Shown: positions 1 to 7,557, numbered from the stretch's first letter. The stretch is DNA of 19,253 nt from Candidatus Sigynarchaeota archaeon (GCA_030587505.1 JAUQYY010000209.1:1-19253), one strand, 5' to 3'. The notes: generated by a model from the letters alone, not told the origin. Numbers and translations: made by a program.

Positions 1-142
1 CTTTTTAATTCGTAGAGATTAGAAGAAGTAACTCTTCTTTTGGAAATCTTAGTTATGTTTGTGATTTGTTTAGAGTAATAAGCTTATTTCTTACACATTT
101 ATAAAAAACCTAAAGTGATACGCATAAAAAAGTAATACGTGA

Positions 143-151
143 GTTTTATAT
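143..151 (+). promoter_or_regulatory. TATA box for the first gene
   Basis: A TTTTATATA-type box lies about 52-60 bases before the TTG at 203. Transcription starting some 25 bases downstream would give a leader of roughly 30 bases carrying the GGAGG at 192-196, six bases before the start. Bases 1-140 are AT-rich and I see no gene in them. Confidence 0.45.
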
Positions 152-202
152 ACCTGTTTCGGATTTTGTAGGGTTAGAAAGCCCAATTATCGGAGGGTCT
201 AT

Positions 203-1129
203 TTGAACGATGGAGTTGCCTTCCTCTGCACGTGTACAAACCTGAAGAATCAAACCGAAGTTAAAGTTTGTGGGTTAGAGGAGGAGCTCCAAGGGGGAAA
301 ACAGGAAGGAATAATACCTTTCAAGTTTTCGTGGGACGTTCACGTATTAGGTAAGAAGATGAGGATTCGAATCGACAACTTTAACAGGTTCTGTGATAAG
401 AGAATGCTCTACAGGTGCTTTACGGAGATACTTACCTCACTGATGCCGCTCATCTACAACTTAGCGCAGGAAAGCCAGCAAAAAAGTTTTGACAATTTCA
501 GGTCTTACACTTCCCTACGTGAATTTTTAAGAAATTTAAAGATTCTATCATCAGCCATTCTTCTGAGCAATAGTCCTGACTTTCATAAACTAGACGAGTC
601 AATCCTGAACATAAAAAAGTTGGAATCCATACTAAACAGGAACGTCTCGGATTTAAAACCAGAAAAACGCTTGAACATTATGATTAAAGAATGGAAAAAA
701 CGTTTTGACCGCATCATGGAACTCTTCAGAGAAAACCAGTTTAGCACAATACTCCTAGAGTATTACATCGACCCAAATCTGATCGATCATTCTAGCAGTC
801 TAGAGAACTTCAAGGGAATATTAGCGGAAATCAGATCTTACGACATAATTCCGCTTCTTTCAGTAAAGGGCCAAAACTTTTCGGATAAGATTGAAAAGCT
901 CCCCTTGAGGCTCGCTTTCCTCGACAATCAGTCTCTGCAGCTGTACGAACTGCTCATAGACATTTCGAGAGAAAAGAGAGTTACAAGTTTTTCTCTGTTT
1001 GAAATTGTGCGGCATCTAAGGGGCGGAACAACAAACTCCCTCAACGAGATTACCCAAAAAAGCCTAGAGTTACTGGTGAATAAAGGGCTACTTGAAAAGA
1101 AAGATAATAAATACCAAGTAGTTCTATAA
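203..1129 (+). CDS. Hypothetical protein with winged-helix-like C-terminus
   Basis: I do not recognise this 308-residue protein. The TTG start is supported by GGAGG at 192-196 with six-base spacing. The N-terminal ~60 residues look like beta-rich structure with several cysteines. Residues ~70-230 are mostly amphipathic helix. The last ~65 residues have a helix-helix-helix-wing pattern, ending in a segment around GLLEKKDNKYQVVL that resembles winged-helix DNA-binding or protein-interaction domains. There is no signal peptide or membrane segment. It converges on the Orc1/Cdc6-like gene with a 62-base gap. A regulatory or structural role is possible, but no function is assigned. Confidence 0.75.
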   Translation: MNDGVAFLCTCTNLKNQTEVKVCGLEEELQGGKQEGIIPFKFSWDVHVLGKKMRIRIDNFNRFCDKRMLYRCFTEILTSLMPLIYNLAQESQQKSFDNFRSYTSLREFLRNLKILSSAILLSNSPDFHKLDESILNIKKLESILNRNVSDLKPEKRLNIMIKEWKKRFDRIMELFRENQFSTILLEYYIDPNLIDHSSSLENFKGILAEIRSYDIIPLLSVKGQNFSDKIEKLPLRLAFLDNQSLQLYELLIDISREKRVTSFSLFEIVRHLRGGTTNSLNEITQKSLELLVNKGLLEKKDNKYQVVL

Positions 1130-1191
1130 ACCTAACAACAGGTTTTCGGTTTCAATCTTACACGGAGAGAGGAATCCAACACGGTTTGAGT

Positions 1192-2310
1192 TTAGCCGTG
1201 TTTCTCGCCAAAGATCAAGTCCAAGACTTCAATTATTTTCCGGGGAGGGACTACAATGTAGAATAGCTCTGGATCAAAATGGGATTGATAGAGTAATCCC
1301 GTTCTGAGCAGGTCTTCTGCTGACTCTAATAATTCACCGGGATTAATACTGTCTTGAAGTTCTTCGTAGAGTAGACTGTATTCCTTTCTTATCTCGTTGA
1401 GTGATATGTAGGGTTCGTAACTGTATTTCTGGAAGAGCCTTACAATTTTTTGGAAAAGTAGGTGGGTTATTAAGCTGGTTTGAGTTAGAGAGTCAATTAT
1501 GGCAATTTCGTCTTGGACCGTAAAGATGTGAGAACTCGCTTCTCGAATGTGGAGGGGTAGTATATCAGCGCCACTCATGGAAATGGGGTGTATTCTCTTC
1601 AGTATTTCAATAACTGTGCTTGGTCGTCCAATATCAAATTCTAAAACTATGTCGGTTAGAAAGCGTATTATGGATTTACGGAGGAGGGAGGGAAACGCTA
1701 TCGTCACTCTTTGGAAGGTTATATCCATCAATTCTTTTTCAGAATATAAATCCAGAAAGATGCCTGTATCGAGCAACGAACGCGTTTTACGCTCTCTCCT
1801 GATTTTTCTGGCGTAACCGATTTTCGCTGTCGCAATGGTTGTCACTCCGAGTTCTTTTGATTCCTGAAGAAATTTTCTGTGAATGTTTTGATTGTTCTCG
1901 TCAACATCATCTAATATGATAATCACCCTGTTTTCGATTGTTTTTCTTAGGCGTCTAAATATGTTCCATTGCTCGGTGACGGAGGCGCTGACGGGAAGCA
2001 GGTCTAGTTGTTTATTACCACATATGGTTGCGTTGATTTGGTACATTATTTCCCTAAAGCTTTTGTAGCAAAAATTAACAAAAACCGGGGTGACTTCAGT
2101 TGCCATGCTTTGCGGAAGCGTCTCCAGGGTGAATCTCGCAAGTACCGTTTTTCCTATACCAGAAGGCCCGTAAATCAGAAGATTGGCGGTTTTGTTCTCG
2201 GCTATTAATTGTAAAAGTTCTTTGAGTTCCTTTTCCCGGTGGCAGAGTTTTGGTGGTACGTAGAAAGGATCGTACAACGCGTCTGTGTTTGGGGCTGTCA
2301 TTTTCGACAT
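1192..2310 (-). CDS. Orc1/Cdc6-like AAA+ ATPase
   Basis: This is a 372-residue P-loop ATPase of the archaeal Orc1/Cdc6 type. Numbered from the ATG at 2310, the start DPFYVPPKLCHREKEL (~14-29) resembles the family lead-in before the AAA+ core. Walker A is GPSGIGKT (48-55), Walker B is IIILDDVDE (~130-138), and FDIGRPSTVIEIL (~225-237) sits where Cdc6 proteins have the sensor 2 'GDARRAL' segment. A C-terminal winged-helix-like region follows. The frame is open to 2400, but the TATA-like sequence at 2346-2353 makes 2310 (or 2301) the likely start, with a very short leader. Walker B has Asp-Asp-Val-Asp rather than the usual Asp-Glu-x-Asp, so it may be a diverged paralogue rather than the main initiator. 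A general STAND/AAA regulator is an alternative. Confidence 0.75.
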   Translation of the reverse strand: MSKMTAPNTDALYDPFYVPPKLCHREKELKELLQLIAENKTANLLIYGPSGIGKTVLARFTLETLPQSMATEVTPVFVNFCYKSFREIMYQINATICGNKQLDLLPVSASVTEQWNIFRRLRKTIENRVIIILDDVDENNQNIHRKFLQESKELGVTTIATAKIGYARKIRRERKTRSLLDTGIFLDLYSEKELMDITFQRVTIAFPSLLRKSIIRFLTDIVLEFDIGRPSTVIEILKRIHPISMSGADILPLHIREASSHIFTVQDEIAIIDSLTQTSLITHLLFQKIVRLFQKYSYEPYISLNEIRKEYSLLYEELQDSINPGELLESAEDLLRTGLLYQSHFDPELFYIVVPPRKIIEVLDLIFGEKHG

Positions 2311-2339
2311 TTTCCCGTCCGTTTGTAATATTTTACAGT

Positions 2340-2354
2340 GTTTAATATTTAAAC
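2340..2354. promoter_or_regulatory. Palindromic TATA/operator of the Orc1/Cdc6-like gene
   Basis: GTTTAA-TAT-TTAAAC is a 6+3+6 inverted repeat 30-44 bases upstream of the ATG at 2310. It contains the best TATA candidate for the minus strand. Overlap of a perfect dyad with the core promoter suggests binding by a dimeric regulator, possibly autoregulation; that is inference. Confidence 0.45.
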
Positions 2355-2413
2355 CCCACAAAAAAGTACTTTTAAAAAAATGGGCATAGAGGGGAGACAC
2401 TTAACCGAAACTA

Positions 2414-2428
2414 TTCAGCTTAGCTGAA
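2414..2428. repeat. Perfect inverted repeat in the divergent spacer
   Basis: TTCAGCT-T-AGCTGAA forms a 7+1+7 dyad, followed by a run of six T at 2431-2436. It lies in the ~300-base AT-rich spacer between the Orc1/Cdc6-like gene and the Roadblock gene. It could be a hairpin, an operator or an origin element. I do not see a recognisable origin recognition box beside it. Confidence 0.5.
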
Positions 2429-2544
2429 AGTTTTTTATCACAAACTTTAGATGATATAAAAGCGTTATAAAATAATTTAATAAAATTCAGTTTAATAATA
2501 AGTATCAATAAATGGAACATATAGCTAATTGCACATGGCAAAAG

Positions 2545-2555
2545 AATATTTAATA
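2545..2555 (+). promoter_or_regulatory. TATA box of the Roadblock gene
   Basis: AATATTTAATA lies 53-63 bases upstream of the ATG at 2608. A transcript starting ~25 bases downstream would have a leader of about 30 bases with a weak GGTGG site at 2595-2599. Confidence 0.4.
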
Positions 2556-2607
2556 TGGTTTCTCAAAATAAACATAGTATCACTCATAATTAGCGGTGGT
2601 ATAAAGA

Positions 2608-3291
2608 ATGGCAATTAGTGATCAAAAATCTGAAAAAATCAGAGAAATCCTGCAAAAAATAGAGGACACCACAAAACTCGAAGGATGCGCAGTAATCACC
2701 CGCGACGGAGTCAGAATAGCCAGCTCAGCCTCCACCTCCGTCGACGCTGACATGCTTTCCGCCGCCTCAGCAGCCATGATCAGCACAGGAGAAATGGCCG
2801 CAATGCAGTTAAATTATGGAAACCTGTCAGACATAATAATCAGAGGCTACAACGGACACATTCTACTCACCAGAGCCGGGCCAAACCACATGCTAGTAGC
2901 AGCAAGCAAAGACACTACACAGCTAGGTCTCAACTTAGGCATCCTGCGAAGATACGCAAAAACAATCTCCGAAATGATTGGTGCCGCACCCGAGGTTCCA
3001 CCCGCACCCAGGATACCCGCGGCAACAACCATGCCTACACCGCCACCACCAAAACCAGCCGTAGCAACTACCGCTACCCAGCCTGAAAGACCTCCTGTAA
3101 CACCTGAAATCGCCACACCCGAGCCTCATGCGGTACCTCAAGCTCAAGCGCCCACCCCGCAGGTGGCTACAGACGAACTCTCAAACGACGAAAAAGGAGC
3201 AATATTTGAGGCGCTCAGAGCTCTGGGGCTAGAAGACATGATAAAAATACCAACCAAAGAAGAGAAAAAAACGGAGACAGAAAGGATCTAG
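2608..3291 (+). CDS. Roadblock/LC7-domain protein with proline-rich tail
   Basis: A 227-residue protein. Residues ~8-125 match the Roadblock/LC7 fold: an N-terminal helix, then EGCAVITRDGVRIASS, a central helix rich in Ala and Met, a beta strand with GHILLTRAG, and a closing helix around LNLGILRRYAKTI. Such domains (as in MglB and dynein light chains) dimerise and often regulate small GTPases. Residues ~127-185 are Pro/Ala/Thr-rich and probably disordered. The last ~40 residues form a predicted charged helix (SNDEKGAIFEALRALGLEDM), perhaps a partner-binding peptide. No GTPase is encoded next to it, so its partner must lie elsewhere. The domain call is firm; the function is open. Confidence 0.9.
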   Translation: MAISDQKSEKIREILQKIEDTTKLEGCAVITRDGVRIASSASTSVDADMLSAASAAMISTGEMAAMQLNYGNLSDIIIRGYNGHILLTRAGPNHMLVAASKDTTQLGLNLGILRRYAKTISEMIGAAPEVPPAPRIPAATTMPTPPPPKPAVATTATQPERPPVTPEIATPEPHAVPQAQAPTPQVATDELSNDEKGAIFEALRALGLEDMIKIPTKEEKKTETERI

Positions 3292-3458
3292 GTAAACTGT
3301 AAAACAGGTATAATCAACCTTGTGTCGCCAAACTTCTAGGTGGGTAGAGGGGCACCTAACTAAATCAAATTCCAAGGGGACTCAAAGAAGGGCACAGACG
3401 ATGACCATGGATTGCAAAGGTTTCCAGTCATTTTTTAAGTTTCACTAATTTTGGTCGC
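3292..3458. other. Spacer after the Roadblock gene with short hairpin and T-run
   Basis: The spacer holds TAGGTG (3337-3342) pairing with CACCTA (3353-3358), and a six-T run at 3431-3436 that could end Roadblock transcription. I see no gene on either strand here. Confidence 0.3.
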
Positions 3459-3608
3459 CTACCTGATTTCCATCCACAGGATTTCTTCGGCTAGGGCACA
3501 CTCACCATTCTCGTAATATTCACACAGATAGCAGCAGGTTTCATGATCATCGCAGAAACTAATCATAAAACATTCATCACAACAGTTAAGCCTGACATAA
3601 CTCGTCAT
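3459..3608 (-). CDS. Small cysteine-rich protein, 49 aa
   Basis: A short minus-strand frame from ATG 3608 to TAG 3459 encodes 49 residues with eight cysteines: C9, C10, C13, C19, C25, C26, C29 and C37. They are grouped as CCDEC, CCYLC and a later GEC. This density is typical of small archaeal zinc or iron-sulfur binding proteins and is unlikely to be accidental. The rest is acidic with aromatic residues. The ribosome site is weak (GGAAG ~15 bases upstream), and an in-frame TTG at 3617 is another possible start. I do not recognise the family. It precedes the minus-strand zinc-ribbon gene's stop side, with a 154-base gap. Confidence 0.5.
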   Translation of the reverse strand: MTSYVRLNCCDECFMISFCDDHETCCYLCEYYENGECALAEEILWMEIR

Positions 3609-3762
3609 GGCGCTCAAGCTTCCAATATGTGATTCAATTAAATTTGAAGCATCAGAATCTAAAAAGTTTTACTAATCTTTCGATTTTATTGTAAACGTAT
3701 AAGGACACCAATTGCATGTGATTGAGTTCAAAGAACGCAATAGGAAGATGCTGGGCGCTCCT

Positions 3763-4347
3763 TCACCCTTTAAGGATGGCGCCACATTTCGGGCATTTTT
3801 CACCTTTCTTAACTATGCAGTCAAGGTGTGCTGGTTCCCCGCAGTTGGGGCAAATTTCGAGTTCCTGATTTCCGCCTATGATCAAATTGCAAAGAGTGCA
3901 CTTAACCATCTCGTTTCCACAGTGAGGGCAAAAATCCGCATTTGCAGATACGCTCCCACCACAATTGGGACATACTAAATCTTGCGTAGAAACACTGTCC
4001 AGTCTCTTCTCCTCGCTGAGTATTAAAGACTTGTTCGCAACTCTTTCTATTAACGCTTCATAATTGTTCCGGATACGTTTCAATTTTTTTCCAACTGAAG
4101 GTTTCATTAGCGACGCTACCTTTTCCGCTAAATTGTATGCGTCCAGTAAGATTTCGTTGAGAACGCTCATTTCAGGGGCGGAGCTTATAAGAAGATGCAA
4201 ACTTTTCTCCGCCTCACTGAAAAAGTTGACAAGCTCAGGGCTAGAATCTACAGATTTTAACGCTTCGAAAATGTCACTTATCGCTCTCTTGTAGAGATCC
4301 CTTACGTCAGAAGCCAAGGTTACTCCTTCTTTTCTCCGGTTCTTCAT
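3763..4347 (-). CDS. Zinc-ribbon plus RING-like protein
   Basis: A 194-residue protein with a helical N-terminal region (~10-120) and a metal-binding C-terminus. A zinc ribbon uses C126/C129 and C140/C143 (CPNC...CPHC). A RING-like set follows: C150/C153, C166/C169, H174/C177, C185/C188, with spacing C-x2-C-x12-C-x2-C-x4-H-x2-C-x7-C-x2-C. This pattern matches the RING domains of the ubiquitin locus further right, so an E3-type or adaptor role is possible. The first ATG is at 4347, about 30 bases from an AT-rich TATA-like stretch (4375-4382). A TTG at 4317 has GGAG five bases upstream and may be the true start. The protein has no membrane segments. The zinc-binding call is strong; the function is inference. 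Confidence 0.8.
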   Translation of the reverse strand: MKNRRKEGVTLASDVRDLYKRAISDIFEALKSVDSSPELVNFFSEAEKSLHLLISSAPEMSVLNEILLDAYNLAEKVASLMKPSVGKKLKRIRNNYEALIERVANKSLILSEEKRLDSVSTQDLVCPNCGGSVSANADFCPHCGNEMVKCTLCNLIIGGNQELEICPNCGEPAHLDCIVKKGEKCPKCGAILKG

Positions 4348-4476
4348 AGTAATTTTGGTATTCGACCTTTTTTTACTTATGGAAAGTTACATCAAGAATT
4401 CCGAACGCTACCACAAAGAATGGACGTGTGTTTCGGTTAAATTAAAGTTCTAGAAAAAGAGGGGGAGAGAACGTTG

Positions 4477-5244
4477 CTAGGATTTAGACAAATCCTTAAG
4501 AAAAGCCAGAATAGCTTTGTTGAGTTCTTCTGGTTGCTCTATCATCACCATGTGACCCGCGTTTTCAATCACCTTTAAGGAAGAGTTGGAAAGCTTTTCA
4601 TTCAGGTATTGAGACCATTTCAGTGGAGTTAGCTTGTCCTCGTTGCCAACGATAATCAGTGTTGGGATGCTTATCTCTGAGATTCTGTCCCTAACATCGA
4701 AATTGTTGCAGGCTAAGAAGTCTGAATAGGCCACCTCTTGTCTACACTTGAGACACTCGATCTTCGTCATTTCAACAATTTCCGGATCGGCGTTTTCAGC
4801 AAACGCCATATTGCCGATAGCCAGCTCAATACTCTCCTCGTAATTAGTTCTTAAAGACTCAAGAATTGAGGGCAGCACCCCCAGCTTAGCTCCGGTTCCG
4901 ATAAGCACAACCGCCATAAGAATCTCTGGATAATCCAGAGCCAGTTGGATGCAGATAGCTCCGCCTAGAGAGTGCCCTACGGCAACCATTTTTTCAATAC
5001 CCAAGCCCTTCGCAAACTCCGCTACATAGTCCGCATAAAGCTTTACAGAAACCCCCTCATCAAGGGGTTCGGACTCACCATGCCCAGGCAAATCCAACAG
5101 GATTAAACGATAACCCTTAGAAAGCTGTTTCTGAAAAGCCCAGGATAGGTGGCTGCCCATCGAACCGTGGATAAAGACCACGGGTAAACCTTCGCCCTCA
5201 GACTCGTAAGATATCTTTTTGCCCCTAATGACTAAAAACGGCAA
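4477..5244 (-). CDS. Alpha/beta hydrolase
   Basis: A 255-residue alpha/beta-hydrolase fold protein, presumably cytoplasmic. HGSMGSHLSW (~26-35) forms the oxyanion-hole HG motif. DLPGHGESEP follows strand 4. The nucleophile elbow is GHSLGG (Ser ~92), the acid is the Asp of GNEDKLTP (~209), and the base is the His of NAGHMVMIEQPEE (~237), so the triad is complete. An insertion between the elbow and the acid, with CLKC, forms the lid. The TTG start has AAGGG six bases upstream. Esterase, haloperoxidase-like or C-C hydrolase activities are all possible; sequence alone does not give the substrate. It appears transcriptionally independent. Confidence 0.9.
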   Translation of the reverse strand: MPFLVIRGKKISYESEGEGLPVVFIHGSMGSHLSWAFQKQLSKGYRLILLDLPGHGESEPLDEGVSVKLYADYVAEFAKGLGIEKMVAVGHSLGGAICIQLALDYPEILMAVVLIGTGAKLGVLPSILESLRTNYEESIELAIGNMAFAENADPEIVEMTKIECLKCRQEVAYSDFLACNNFDVRDRISEISIPTLIIVGNEDKLTPLKWSQYLNEKLSNSSLKVIENAGHMVMIEQPEELNKAILAFLKDLSKS

Positions 5245-5307
5245 ATTAAACCCTTCTCACAGTTAAATGGAATCACTCAAGCAATATTGCATACCGTAAT
5301 ATAAATA

Positions 5308-5658
5308 TCATTTCATTCCGGCTAACAATACAAAAGCCAAGGCAGTAAGCTTTCCGATTTTCCGCTCCCTGATTTCACTTCTTACATAGTACGTATTACC
5401 AGATCTACAAACAGTCACCACGTGCCTTCCCCTCTGAAAAGCCTCAAGATAATCCTCCTGAACACAAATCTCATCGAAACCAACCCTGCCAAGCTCCCGC
5501 AGAACCTCATCCTTAGTGGATTTGATAAAATCACCCCGTCGCTCAATTGGAAAGGGTGTATCCTTCAACCGCTCCAACAACTCATCGGTCAGAAATTTAA
5601 CCATTAGATCCCTCTCCTCAACTCTAGAAGTCAACACCAACAACGAACTTTTAGACAC
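5308..5658 (-). CDS. Hypothetical small protein
   Basis: An unrecognised 116-residue protein from GTG 5658, or 98 residues from ATG 5604, which has AGGG five bases upstream. The TATA at 5688-5696 places transcription start near 5665, fitting a leaderless GTG start or a ~60-base leader to the ATG. The middle part (~residues 40-105) alternates strand and helix: FDEICVQEDYLEAFQRGRH, then VVTVCRSGNTYYVRSEI. The C-terminus, KLTALAFVLLAGMK, is hydrophobic but too short for a confident membrane anchor. There is no informative neighbour. Confidence 0.65.
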   Translation of the reverse strand: MSKSSLLVLTSRVEERDLMVKFLTDELLERLKDTPFPIERRGDFIKSTKDEVLRELGRVGFDEICVQEDYLEAFQRGRHVVTVCRSGNTYYVRSEIRERKIGKLTALAFVLLAGMK

Positions 5659-5687
5659 GCCTTCTAGCTATCATAACGAATTGCGAC

Positions 5688-5696
5688 TTATAAAAA
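5688..5696. promoter_or_regulatory. Bidirectional TATA box
   Basis: TTATAAAAA contains the self-complementary core TTATAA. On the minus strand it sits ~30 bases from GTG 5658. On the plus strand it would start transcription near 5718, before the structured RNA candidate at 5750-5913. Confidence 0.4.
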
Positions 5697-5749
5697 CGCC
5701 TCCGACACGAGAGAATCAATCGAGGATTCAAGAATAAGAGGGAATTGAG

Positions 5750-5913
5750 GGCCTGTGCCGGGATTTTCATGAGAACAGCGGCAGCCATCCTCAAATTGAA
5801 TTCCCGAACGAGACCGAATCGGTGTACGTTCCCGGGTCAGGGGATGTCAGCTACCACCAGGACCAGCCGGGGGTAACCACAGTCCCCGAGGATGCCGCTA
5901 CCCTACACAGGCC
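5750..5913. ncRNA. Candidate structured non-coding RNA
   Basis: This is a GC-rich island in AT-rich flanks with nested pairings. A closing stem GGCCTGTG (5750-5757) pairs with CACAGGCC (5906-5913). A long arm has AGCGGC (5777-5782) with GCCGCT (5894-5899), then after a four-base bulge ATCCTC (5787-5792) with GAGGAT (5888-5893). Two further arms follow: CCCGAACG (5803-5810) with CGTT-CC-CGGG (5827-5836), capped by ACCG-AAT-CGGT (5813-5823); and GGGGA (5840-5844) with TCCCC (5883-5887). No coding frame fits. TATA candidates exist for both strands (5688-5696 plus, ~5953-5961 minus), and T5 at 5924-5928 would suit a plus-strand end. I could not match it to SRP RNA, RNase P RNA or a riboswitch, so its identity and strand are open. 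Confidence 0.6.
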
Positions 5914-5929
5914 ACATATTTCCTTTTTG

Positions 5930-6275
5930 CTGAGCATCATATCACACATGGGGATATAAAATTTTTTCGGAGTATTTGCCATAAACATTTTTATTTCCAG
6001 CGTGTGTAAGCGAGTGAGGGATTCTGGTTTTGCTTATTCGTCGCTTCCGAATTAAAGATTGGAGTTTATGTTTTCACGCTTATTCTTGTTGCGCTTTTGA
6101 TGGTGTTTTTAAAATACGGTGTTCCGGTTTCTGCTCGCATGGATACTGTAGGGAACTTCTAATTGGAACAGAAATCTGTTTCAGAAAAATTCTGAAATCG
6201 CGCTCAGCTATAGTGGTGTACGCTCTAGCGCTCCTATAGGGGGAAAGATTTTCTGAGAGGTGTTGACTTGGTTTG
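5930..6275 (+). other. Intergenic region with promoter-like box and doubtful short frames
   Basis: GATATAAAATTTTTT at 5953-5967 looks like a TATA box on either strand. Downstream, a TTG frame at 6030-6239 would encode 69 cysteine-containing residues, with GAGGG nine bases before it. A different frame (6052-6153) encodes a convincing membrane helix (GVYVFTLILVALLMVFLKYG) but has no usable start, being closed by TAA at 6007. This may be a decayed or frameshifted small membrane-protein gene, or chance. I do not call a gene. Confidence 0.25.
6179..6197. repeat. Perfect short hairpin
   Basis: TTTCAGAA-AAA-TTCTGAAA is an 8+3+8 inverted repeat in the spacer downstream of endA. It lies about 80 bases past the endA stop and could act as a transcript end or processing structure. 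Confidence 0.4.
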
Positions 6276-6923
6276 TTAGGGTTTGTGCCAGGTGAACATG
6301 TAGTATTTTGGTTCTCCTGTGGGTCCTACCGTTGCTATCACGAACTTTTTTCTGACGCTTGTTGCGAGTCTCCCGGCCCTAACTGTTTCTATCGGGCTGA
6401 GCTGCGTGCCTTTTGGAACAACTGATACTATGAGAGGAGCGTGATCTATTCCAGGACCGTGTTCGTAGACTGAGAAGTCGGCTCCGAATTTGAGTCCCGG
6501 CCTCACCACGTATCCCTTCTCTCTGAGATCACGATATACTGTGTACTTCGTTTTGAAGTCTATGTAGGTTTGTTCCGCCTTTTCTGCTAACTCTTCCTTG
6601 GTTATTTTGTGACCGTCTGTGGCGTCTGTGAGTTCAATCTTTCCTTTTTCAAGGAGATATAGAGCCTCAAGGAGGGAGAGTTCAAGGGGGCGGGTGAACA
6701 TGGGTGATTTGGGTTTTCGTATGCCTAGTGGCTGCCCGTAGAATTTTTCCGCGTAGAGTTGGGAGCCTTCCTCGGGGTCCCATACGATTACCCTGTTTCC
6801 GCTGATTAGTTCTGCCCTTTTTTTCGTTGTGGTTTTTTCCGATTCTGCTTTTTCAGTGGTTTCCACCTTGTGTTTACCTCTGCTTTTTGTTGTTTTGCGA
6901 TGTGTTTTAGCCTTGTCTTGCAA
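6276..6923 (-). CDS. endA: tRNA-splicing endonuclease EndA
   Basis: A 215-residue archaeal tRNA-intron endonuclease, which cuts bulge-helix-bulge introns in pre-tRNA. The catalytic domain carries the family block GADFSVYEHGPGIDHAPLIV with the catalytic Tyr153 and His161, followed by RAGRLATSVRKKFVIA with the catalytic Lys192. The triad is complete, so it can act as the catalytic subunit. The N-terminal ~38 residues are a basic, Lys/Thr-rich extension not needed for the fold. The TTG at 6923 overlaps the end of the DUF47 gene by 17 bases; an in-frame GTG at 6866 preceded by GAGG nine bases upstream would remove 19 residues of this tail. It is co-transcribed with the DUF47 gene by position. Confidence 0.95.
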   Translation of the reverse strand: MQDKAKTHRKTTKSRGKHKVETTEKAESEKTTTKKRAELISGNRVIVWDPEEGSQLYAEKFYGQPLGIRKPKSPMFTRPLELSLLEALYLLEKGKIELTDATDGHKITKEELAEKAEQTYIDFKTKYTVYRDLREKGYVVRPGLKFGADFSVYEHGPGIDHAPLIVSVVPKGTQLSPIETVRAGRLATSVRKKFVIATVGPTGEPKYYMFTWHKP

Positions 6924-7557
6924 CAGCTATTATGCGTACTGCGTCAGCTGCTCTTCGGGCGGTGTCCACCGCGTCTTCGAGGTTTGTGACGATGTTTAGC
7001 AAGCGTATTAGTGTTCTATGGTCTAGGTCTAGGTCAAATAGTGTTTGTTCTGCTGCTCTGTGTATCTGGTCCATAAATCTTTCTAGTTTGTCGACTTCTT
7101 CGGCTGCTTTTTTGGCTTTTTCCGCGTCTTCCACTATGGTGAATATGGATTCCCTCAGGGTTTCTACGGAGCGTATCATGGTGGCTACGAGGTTTCGCAG
7201 GTCTTCTACTATTTCGCTTTCGGGTTTCCAGTTTTTCAACCCTTTTAGTCTGAAGGCTGTTCCTTCCGCGTAGTCGGCTATCTCGTCGGCTATGAGGACT
7301 AGTCTCATCATGTCTTCTCTTTGGATGAGTGTCGCCGCTACGGAGAGTTCGTCTAGTAGTTCTAGTTTTATCTCCTCGGCTTCGCTTTCCGCCTGAGAGA
7401 TTTTTGAGAGTAGTTCTTCCATTTCCTTTTCGTTTCCGTTTAGCCATGCCTCTAGGAAGGGAGCTAGCTCTTTCACCGCTGACAGTATTTTTCGGATATG
7501 GTCTTGGATTATCTCCAAGACGATTCTTTCCTTGCTCTTGTTTAAATCGATTGTCAT
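6907..7557 (-). CDS. DUF47/PhoU-like phosphate transport regulator
   Basis: A 216-residue, almost wholly helical protein of the DUF47 (PhoU-like, TIGR00153-type) family. The signs are an N-terminal helix pair, a repeated acidic ExxxD-type helix (LIADEIADYAEGTAFRLKGL, ~87-106), a central HRAAEQTLFDL helix and a final LNIVTNLEDAVDTARRAADAV (~187-207). The ExxD-rich helices form metal clusters in PhoU homologues. The family is often next to PitA-type phosphate transporters and is thought to control them; no transporter lies here. ATG at 7557, with the purine-rich AGAGGAAAGAAG just upstream. It overlaps endA. Confidence 0.88.
   Translation of the reverse strand: MTIDLNKSKERIVLEIIQDHIRKILSAVKELAPFLEAWLNGNEKEMEELLSKISQAESEAEEIKLELLDELSVAATLIQREDMMRLVLIADEIADYAEGTAFRLKGLKNWKPESEIVEDLRNLVATMIRSVETLRESIFTIVEDAEKAKKAAEEVDKLERFMDQIHRAAEQTLFDLDLDHRTLIRLLNIVTNLEDAVDTARRAADAVRIIAVARQG

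Noticed and set aside
2414..2436. Intrinsic terminator (dyad followed by T6)
   Set aside because: No plus-strand gene ends just upstream, as the neighbour is the 5' end of a minus-strand gene, so I keep it as an unassigned dyad.
2847..3147. Gly/Cys-rich minus-strand frames under the Roadblock gene
   Set aside because: They are mirror frames of the proline-rich tail; the plus-strand Roadblock domain explains the sequence.
5750..5913. SRP RNA or RNase P RNA
   Set aside because: Neither strand has the GGAAG-type loop with AGCAG of the SRP S domain or the GAGGAAAGUC and ACAGAA blocks of RNase P, and the length is short for both.
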